The notes beneath the pieces are model-generated. The model did no database searches. It was not told the origin of the DNA and saw nothing but the letters and a program-made list of their open reading frames with translations. This document shows, one piece after another, positions 58,066-64,000 of a DNA stretch of 64,000 nt (position 1 is the first letter of the stretch; every line of letters begins with the position of its first letter). Both the position numbers and the translations under genes were made by a program. This DNA comes from an uncultured Bacteroidales bacterium (GTDB taxonomy: Bacteria > Bacteroidota > Bacteroidia > Bacteroidales > UBA932), in the NCBI GenBank assembly GCA_945870315.1, contig CAMBRR010000003.1, positions 21,696 through 85,695 on the forward strand, read 5' to 3'.

Positions 58066-61000
58066 TTATCGGGACAACAAAGAAATCCTGGATGACAACT
58101 CATTGATAATTGTCGAAGAGGGCACCATATTGCTCATACCGACTTTTCTTACAGGTATCAGAGCGTTCTCAAGCTCCAGGAGACCGTTTTTATCTCCATC
58201 GGCCTTCATGGATTCCCGGAGAATACGTATTTTTTCACTTAGCTGCACGCCCTCTAAAAGACGTTCATAGCGCACAGAAGAGCGTCCGTCAGGATATATG
58301 AAAAAGGTGTCGCCCGGTCCGAACATACGCCAACGGGTGTCCGTCATAGGACTGTCGTTCCAGTTCATAAACGACCAGTGCAGGTATCCGTCATAACCGG
58401 ATGCCGTTGCATACACGGGAAGATAAGCGCTGTCAGAAGGATTATTGTTGCTGAACTGCCCGGGTTCAGGGTCCGCGCAACAGGTATACTTCGTACTCAC
58501 AAAGCCTTTTTCACGTCGGTTGCGCAATTCTTCTTCACTGAAAAAACTGTCGCGACCGAGAGAATAGACGTCAAGTTCATTCACGAGTTCTGCATGATAG
58601 ACTCCGGCAAGACCTATTTTGAAATCAGGTACAGCCGCATGGGCGACAGCAAGAGCATCCTTCATTTGGTCAAGTCCGCGTTCATCCATGAAAATATAAG
58701 CCTTTTCGAACCAGGATTTCTCACGGAGATGAGTTGCAAGCGCCCTCAACATATCCGTCCACAGTTCTTTGTATTCCTCGGACGAAGTTGCAGCCCTGAC
58801 GAAATCATATTTCCCGGAAGTCCTGTCAATGTAGCGGAATGACATTTCCCATGGCACCATAGTAAAACAATCTATCGCCTTGTCTATTCCGTGAGCCGCC
58901 ATGAATTCCACATATCTGTCAAAAATACTGAAGTCAAAACTCCAAGTTCCGTCAGCCTCGCGCACCGTATTCACCATAGGTTCAAATTTGTCATTGCTCT
59001 GTTCACCCCAAGGCTCATAGAACAGCACTGTAGTGACCGCCTTCTGTCCTGCACGGGCCAAATAATCAGCATAAGGCTCCATATATTTGAAATGCTCGTC
59101 ACTCCATGCAGGTACATCATAATATCGTGACACGGCATACGGCTGCTGCCACAAATCAAGATAGAAAGCATAATCTTCAGCTTTAGGCAGAGTGCGCTCC
59201 GACACATCTATGCCAAGCTTGATTTCAGCCAGTTTTCTGTCATTATCCGCATTATGCAGGACAAGCCGCACATTGTAATGTCCGGGAGCAATATCCTGTG
59301 GTATCTCCAGACTGCACCAGACGGGACGGACGCTATTGGCAGGTATTTCAACGGACGTTCCCGGGAGGTCTATCATATCCGCCACTGTGTAGGCAGGAAT
59401 ACTGTCCACATCAAAATATCCGCATGCACGTACGTCATTTGTCCATACGTAACGCATGAATTTTGCTTCAGAACCAGAGATTGAGAGCTTTCGCCCCTGC
59501 ACATCAGTGAAGTCAGACAGGCTGACTTTTACCGGTCCGATATTCTTACGGCTTGCAACGAGTGCCTCAAGTCCGATACGTTCCCCGCGCCATACACTTA
59601 TTGTAGTGTCCGTACAGCAAGTTGACGGAGGATTGGAAAATTGACGGTAATGCCTATCCTTGGAAACCCACGAAAATGCAAGCGTTTTGCCGGATTTTTT
59701 CCAGGCGGACCTATCGACTTCAGAAGTATCAAGGGGCTCCACATACCCGGTTCCCGTCATAGATTCATAATCTCCAAGGGTTTTTATTTCACCATTGTCG
59801 AAAAACACCGACAGCGGAGAACGTAAATTCACATACAGACAGGTGATTTGAGGTTCATCGGCAAACACCTGCAGTTTCTTGCCGCAACGCTCAACGCGAC
59901 AGTTATAGGAAGCTATGCTCCCGTCACCACGCTCGACGACAAAAGCATTGCAGAGTACAGTCTCGGCTATGAACTTGAAGCACTCGTGAACATCATTGTC
60001 GGACGACACTATGGTCTGCCAATCCGCAATCATGGGCACATATTGTTCCCCGACAACAAACTGACACCTGGGATAACATTCCGGATGAGGGTTGCCGTAG
60101 CTGTCGTCATCGGCCGTGTATGACGGTTCAGCCTCGCTGACCTGAACCGCCTGCACAAACGGATCCACGACAAACGCCCAATTCAAATCACCGTTTTCCG
60201 GATTTATCAGCGAAGCAAAAGCGGTGGCGGCATCAAAGGTTTCACGAAGCCAGCGTTCCTCTCCTGTCAGCAGATAGGCATAATAGGTAGCGTATGCACG
60301 CCATGCACTCCAGCCATGAGGCGAAGATATCATATTCGGAAGCATAAAGACATCATATTGGGCCTCCCAGAAACGCAGTGTACCCCCGCGGCGTCTGGCA
60401 TCAGCTACCTTCAGCTGTGTGAGGCAATCATGGCCTTTGAGCAATTTGAGCATAGCATCCACATAATATTGACGTGTCCTGGAGTCGGAAGTGCGAAGGG
60501 CAAGCTCACCAAGTTGAAGCGCCGAACAGCTGATCATTCCGTCTTCATATGTCAGCTGACCTTCCGTTTCAAGATTGCCGTCAAGGGCAGCAAGGCGGTC
60601 AATGGCACGGCGGGCTGACGTCTCCATCACCTTGGCCTCCTTTTCCCGGCCGGCAGCCCTTTCTGCATCCGCAAAATCAAGGAGACTCTTTGCCGGATAA
60701 ATGACTGACGTGTAATCCGTATTCCCGTTCATATATGCTCCGTCGAAGCGTTGACAGGAGATGAGATAGTCTGCAAGCTTCTCCCCAAGTTCAAGGTCAG
60801 CCTGATTTCCGTATGCCACATAGCGGTCGGCAAGCATTCCAATGGTCGATGACACATTCTGTATCCGGTATTCATATTTATACGGACGACCGGTCTCACG
60901 ATTGAAAATTTTGTCGACAATCATATCAAAGCGCCGGTTGAGAACACTGTCTATAGTCCTGTCAGGCAAAAAACGGGCAGTCTTGAATGCTGTATGAAAG

Positions 61001-61908
61001 CCGTACCAGCTTTCCACATGCGATGTCGGTTTCTGCCTGTATCGGTCAGCGGCAAGTCTGGCAAGCCGCATGGTTTCCCTCCAAGGAATGCGTACGGCAA
61101 TTTTCGCTCCGGCTCTCCGGAAGCCGTCCGTCACTTCGACATTCTTGATTCCCGGCTCTGAAGCACTGTATATTCCACGCCACCGGTCGGGAGCTATTCT
61201 TTGAAGCAATATTTTTTCTCCTTCAATCTTCATCTCCGGAGCACTGCCCCACACATCAACAGTCATTTTGTCTTCCGGAGCACAAGACGTACGTTCAAGC
61301 AATATTGACGGAGCTCCCGTATATTTCCATACAGTTTCTTCGAAGTCCTCAAGGCTGTCCATGTCAATTATTTTCACTGTCCAACTGCGTTCTTCGCCCG
61401 GTTCAAGCGTCCACAAATGAGGATGGTGCTCCGGCAGAGGGCCGCGGCAAAGCACATCAAGATTAAAGCTCTCAATCCTATGCCCGTAAAACCAATGCGG
61501 TGCGGGATCCTGATAGCCAAGATTATAATCAAGACTCCATGACGCTATAGGATCTGCAGACACAACAGCCTTTACTCTGCCTCCGGGCGATTGCATATAT
61601 CCATAAAAATGATCAGCTTCGCAGACAGCCAAGGTCGGAAAGAATTTGTCATACCAATCCGGATATTTGTCCATATAGGTATCAACGCCGAGCCTCAGTC
61701 CGGCCTTTATAGGCTGAAAAGGAACGTGACGCGTATTATGCAGCCGCAATGTCACTGTTTCAACATTCCCGTTCAGTTCCGTTGAAATGCTGTACTCAAT
61801 TCCTTTTGCTGAGCAGTCTCCATCAGCATCCACAGCATAAAAACGATGTTCGGTGCCTGACAACAAAATAGTCACACACAATGCAATTATCGAAACCAAA
61901 TATTTCAT
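58066..61908 (-). CDS. Large two-module secreted glycan-active protein: N-terminal toroid-like (DUF5695-like?) region plus C-terminal GH123/DUF4091-like domain
   Basis: 1280 aa; C-terminus has YIFMDERGLDQMKDAL, LHWSFMNWNDSPMTDTRWRMFGPGDTFFIYPDGRSSVRYERLLEGVQLSEKIRIL (DUF4091); N-terminal about 650 aa is alpha-helical repeat-like. Confidence 0.8.
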   Translation of the reverse strand: MKYLVSIIALCVTILLSGTEHRFYAVDADGDCSAKGIEYSISTELNGNVETVTLRLHNTRHVPFQPIKAGLRLGVDTYMDKYPDWYDKFFPTLAVCEADHFYGYMQSPGGRVKAVVSADPIASWSLDYNLGYQDPAPHWFYGHRIESFNLDVLCRGPLPEHHPHLWTLEPGEERSWTVKIIDMDSLEDFEETVWKYTGAPSILLERTSCAPEDKMTVDVWGSAPEMKIEGEKILLQRIAPDRWRGIYSASEPGIKNVEVTDGFRRAGAKIAVRIPWRETMRLARLAADRYRQKPTSHVESWYGFHTAFKTARFLPDRTIDSVLNRRFDMIVDKIFNRETGRPYKYEYRIQNVSSTIGMLADRYVAYGNQADLELGEKLADYLISCQRFDGAYMNGNTDYTSVIYPAKSLLDFADAERAAGREKEAKVMETSARRAIDRLAALDGNLETEGQLTYEDGMISCSALQLGELALRTSDSRTRQYYVDAMLKLLKGHDCLTQLKVADARRRGGTLRFWEAQYDVFMLPNMISSPHGWSAWRAYATYYAYLLTGEERWLRETFDAATAFASLINPENGDLNWAFVVDPFVQAVQVSEAEPSYTADDDSYGNPHPECYPRCQFVVGEQYVPMIADWQTIVSSDNDVHECFKFIAETVLCNAFVVERGDGSIASYNCRVERCGKKLQVFADEPQITCLYVNLRSPLSVFFDNGEIKTLGDYESMTGTGYVEPLDTSEVDRSAWKKSGKTLAFSWVSKDRHYRQFSNPPSTCCTDTTISVWRGERIGLEALVASRKNIGPVKVSLSDFTDVQGRKLSISGSEAKFMRYVWTNDVRACGYFDVDSIPAYTVADMIDLPGTSVEIPANSVRPVWCSLEIPQDIAPGHYNVRLVLHNADNDRKLAEIKLGIDVSERTLPKAEDYAFYLDLWQQPYAVSRYYDVPAWSDEHFKYMEPYADYLARAGQKAVTTVLFYEPWGEQSNDKFEPMVNTVREADGTWSFDFSIFDRYVEFMAAHGIDKAIDCFTMVPWEMSFRYIDRTSGKYDFVRAATSSEEYKELWTDMLRALATHLREKSWFEKAYIFMDERGLDQMKDALAVAHAAVPDFKIGLAGVYHAELVNELDVYSLGRDSFFSEEELRNRREKGFVSTKYTCCADPEPGQFSNNNPSDSAYLPVYATASGYDGYLHWSFMNWNDSPMTDTRWRMFGPGDTFFIYPDGRSSVRYERLLEGVQLSEKIRILRESMKADGDKNGLLELENALIPVRKVGMSNMVPSSTIINELSSRISLLSR

Positions 61909-61935
61909 AAATTCTGAAGTTCGGCAAAAAACATT

Positions 61936-63558
61936 CTAATCCAAAGGTCTGTAATTATATCCTTCCTCTTCGTAAAGATTCAGAAAATATTTGAGTCTGA
62001 CAAGAAAAGCCTCATAATCTTTAGGGGAATCGCACCATTGGAGTTCAGCCAAGGCCGCCATCCTCGGAAGAGCCATATACTGCACTTCACGGAAAGAAGG
62101 TATGAATTCGGTCCAGACATTTCCCTGTACTCCTATTACGTTCGCCGCCTGCTCCGCAGTAAAACATTTCGGTATAGGATTGTAGGCATATACGGAATCA
62201 AGAGGGATTTTTCGCCAATATGGAGCTCCGATCGTATCCCCTTCCGCATATTGATAGTCAAAATACAGATGCGTATTCGGCACTCTGACTGTCTTGTAGC
62301 CAAACGCTGCCCCATCCTGTCCTCCGTCCTGCGGACTACGCCATGACATAATGACTGCCGTGGTGTCAAAACCGTTGTCGATAAGTTCATCCCAGCCTAT
62401 CACACGGCGTCCTTTGGCTGCAAGCCTGTCGGAAACATGTTTCATAATGTGGTTCTGAAGTTTTTGGACAGCAGTGCTACGGGCATCATCCTTAAGGCCC
62501 AACTCTTTGATTTTCGCCTGACAACGGGGACATTTTTCCCATTTACCGTGCGGTACCTCATCTCCTCCTATGTGGATCAGTTCAGAAGGAAAGACATCAG
62601 CCACTTCGTCAAACACCTTGTCAAGGAACACATACACGCTGTCATTGCCTGCGCAAAGGATGTCATCGGTGACGCCCCAGCGGCGATACACCTCGTATGG
62701 TCCTCCCGTACAGCCCAACGACGGATAGGATGTGAGAGCGGCGACCATGTGGCCCGGCAGGTCGATTTCCGGAATGACAGTGATGTGGCGGTCGGCTGCA
62801 TAAGCCACTATATCCCGCAATTCTGTTTGAGTATAGTAGCCTCCATACGGAACACTGTCATATTGTCCGCTATTACCGATGATTGTTCCGCTGCGCACAG
62901 ACCCTTTCTTTGTAAGTTCTGGAAGACTCCTGATCTCAATTCTCCAACCCTGATCATCAGTCAGGTGCCAATGGAAACGGTTGATATTGTGCAGAGCGAG
63001 AATATCTATGTAGGTCTTCACGGAGTCTGCCGGAAAGAAATGGCGCACACAGTCAAGATGGCCTCCGCGATATGAAAAACGCGGACCGTCCTCAATCACT
63101 GCAGCGGGATAAAGCACATCGTCACCACGGCCGCCCCGTATTGCCTTGCGCAGTGTCTGAAGGCCATAGAAGGTTCCGGCAGCATCCGCACCTTCAACGA
63201 CTATGCTATCTGAAGCCACAGTAATCCGGTAGCTTTCCGGAGCGGCATCTTCATTGGAAGCCGCAAGTCTGATATAATTTTCCGACGGCATTCGGTCCGT
63301 TATTTTCAGACGGAATCCTGTAAGGGTTTTGATGTATTCCGCAAAAAGTTCTGCATTTACAACTTGTGCGCTGTCAACAGCCACGACAGTGGTTGAAGCG
63401 GACATACGGAAGGGGTCAGAACCGCTTGACCGCACTGAATGAGGCAGAGGAATCACATTGTAGTCTGCCTCCACCGCCTGTCCCGGAGCGCAGGATGCCG
63501 CCAGCCATATAACAGCTATACTGACAACGCCCCTGATGATATTTGAAATCTTACCCAT
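61936..63558 (-). CDS. Glycoside hydrolase family 20 beta-N-acetylhexosaminidase lipoprotein
   Basis: Lipobox IWLAASC; FSYRGGHLDCVRHF, FHWHLTDDQGWRIEI, LIHIGGDEVPHGKWEKCPRCQ; start chosen at MGKISNIIR. Confidence 0.94.
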   Translation of the reverse strand: MGKISNIIRGVVSIAVIWLAASCAPGQAVEADYNVIPLPHSVRSSGSDPFRMSASTTVVAVDSAQVVNAELFAEYIKTLTGFRLKITDRMPSENYIRLAASNEDAAPESYRITVASDSIVVEGADAAGTFYGLQTLRKAIRGGRGDDVLYPAAVIEDGPRFSYRGGHLDCVRHFFPADSVKTYIDILALHNINRFHWHLTDDQGWRIEIRSLPELTKKGSVRSGTIIGNSGQYDSVPYGGYYTQTELRDIVAYAADRHITVIPEIDLPGHMVAALTSYPSLGCTGGPYEVYRRWGVTDDILCAGNDSVYVFLDKVFDEVADVFPSELIHIGGDEVPHGKWEKCPRCQAKIKELGLKDDARSTAVQKLQNHIMKHVSDRLAAKGRRVIGWDELIDNGFDTTAVIMSWRSPQDGGQDGAAFGYKTVRVPNTHLYFDYQYAEGDTIGAPYWRKIPLDSVYAYNPIPKCFTAEQAANVIGVQGNVWTEFIPSFREVQYMALPRMAALAELQWCDSPKDYEAFLVRLKYFLNLYEEEGYNYRPLD

Positions 63559-63665
63559 AAATAATGAGCTAATGTGTTGATACATTTGACAGGTACGTCA
63601 CTGCCTGAGGCGTACCTGTCAATAAAACTTACCGCATAACGATAGCTGTAATTTCAAGCCTTGTA

Positions 63666-64000
63666 TCACTCACCGGCATTATAAATTACTGTCGCCAAGC
63701 TGATGCCGTCGGTGTATTTGATTGTCCAGATACCGGCATACGGTATCTCAAGATAGCATTTGTTTTTCAGCCCCTGGACTTTACCCCACTCCGAACTTTC
63801 CATAGACAGAGGTACAATGGACGTCGTGTTGATAGGGCCAACCTCACCGTCCCAAAGCGTACCGTCATTTTCTGCTTTCTCTATCTGTTCCGGAGTTGCG
63901 GTATAGACATTAAGACTTACAGGGTCCGTACCTTCATATTTTATGACCAGCGTAGCCTCACCGTCAACGACATCAACCACCGCAGTCGGATTCTTAGGAT
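63666..64000 (-). CDS. Partial gene (3' end only), hypothetical exported protein, runs off window edge
   Basis: Frame remains open to 64000 (...PKNPTAVVDVVDGEATLVIKYEGTDPVSLNVYT...). Confidence 0.7.
   Translation of the reverse strand, partial: PKNPTAVVDVVDGEATLVIKYEGTDPVSLNVYTATPEQIEKAENDGTLWDGEVGPINTTSIVPLSMESSEWGKVQGLKNKCYLEIPYAGIWTIKYTDGISLATVIYNAGE

Noticed and set aside
58378-58842. 154-aa ORF antisense to the DUF4091-like gene
   Set aside because: Shadow ORF inside a strongly supported coding region.

Overview
This is a 64 kb chromosomal window from a Bacteroidota genome, most likely order Bacteroidales. Evidence for the lineage: TAnnTTTG-type -7 promoter elements, SusB/GH97, FecR/ECF-sigma, DUF1343, TIGR02757 and TamB next to tsaD. 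About 1-53.7 kb is dense housekeeping sequence: ftsE, nth, rluA-like, rpmE2, DUF1343, glmM, rfbCADB-uvrB, rpsF-rpsR-rplI, alr, a yeiH-like exporter, trpS, a choloylglycine-hydrolase-family enzyme, an OmpA-family protein, SRP RNA, a CotH lipoprotein, tsaD/tamB, folB-mtaB-MBL, a zeta-toxin-like kinase, tldD, dnaX, lptB, an M16 peptidase, murA, a 5'-nucleotidase, murB, a CDP-alcohol phosphatidyltransferase, metG, dnaG and a PHP phosphatase. RNA genes are tRNA-Glu(CTC), tRNA-Ser(GGA) and a small SRP RNA. From about 53.7 kb to the right edge the content becomes accessory and looks like part of a polysaccharide-utilisation locus: ECF sigma/FecR, GH97, a 1280-aa two-module protein ending in a GH123/DUF4091-like domain, GH20, and a gene cut by the window edge. 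The most interesting items are: (i) the two-module putative hexosaminidase and its GH20/GH97 partners; (ii) a 51-codon remnant of a DNA-alkylation-repair gene exactly at the housekeeping/accessory boundary; (iii) a tamB-like ORF whose natural N-terminus appears to begin with a non-canonical ATT codon; (iv) nested inverted repeats abutting and partly mirroring the 3' end of tRNA-Ser; (v) a small membrane protein translationally coupled to a YeiH-family transporter; (vi) an rfb operon coupled to uvrB by ATGA overlaps. No CRISPR arrays, transposons, integrases or prophage genes were seen. All family assignments are from reading protein motifs by eye; no database search was run.
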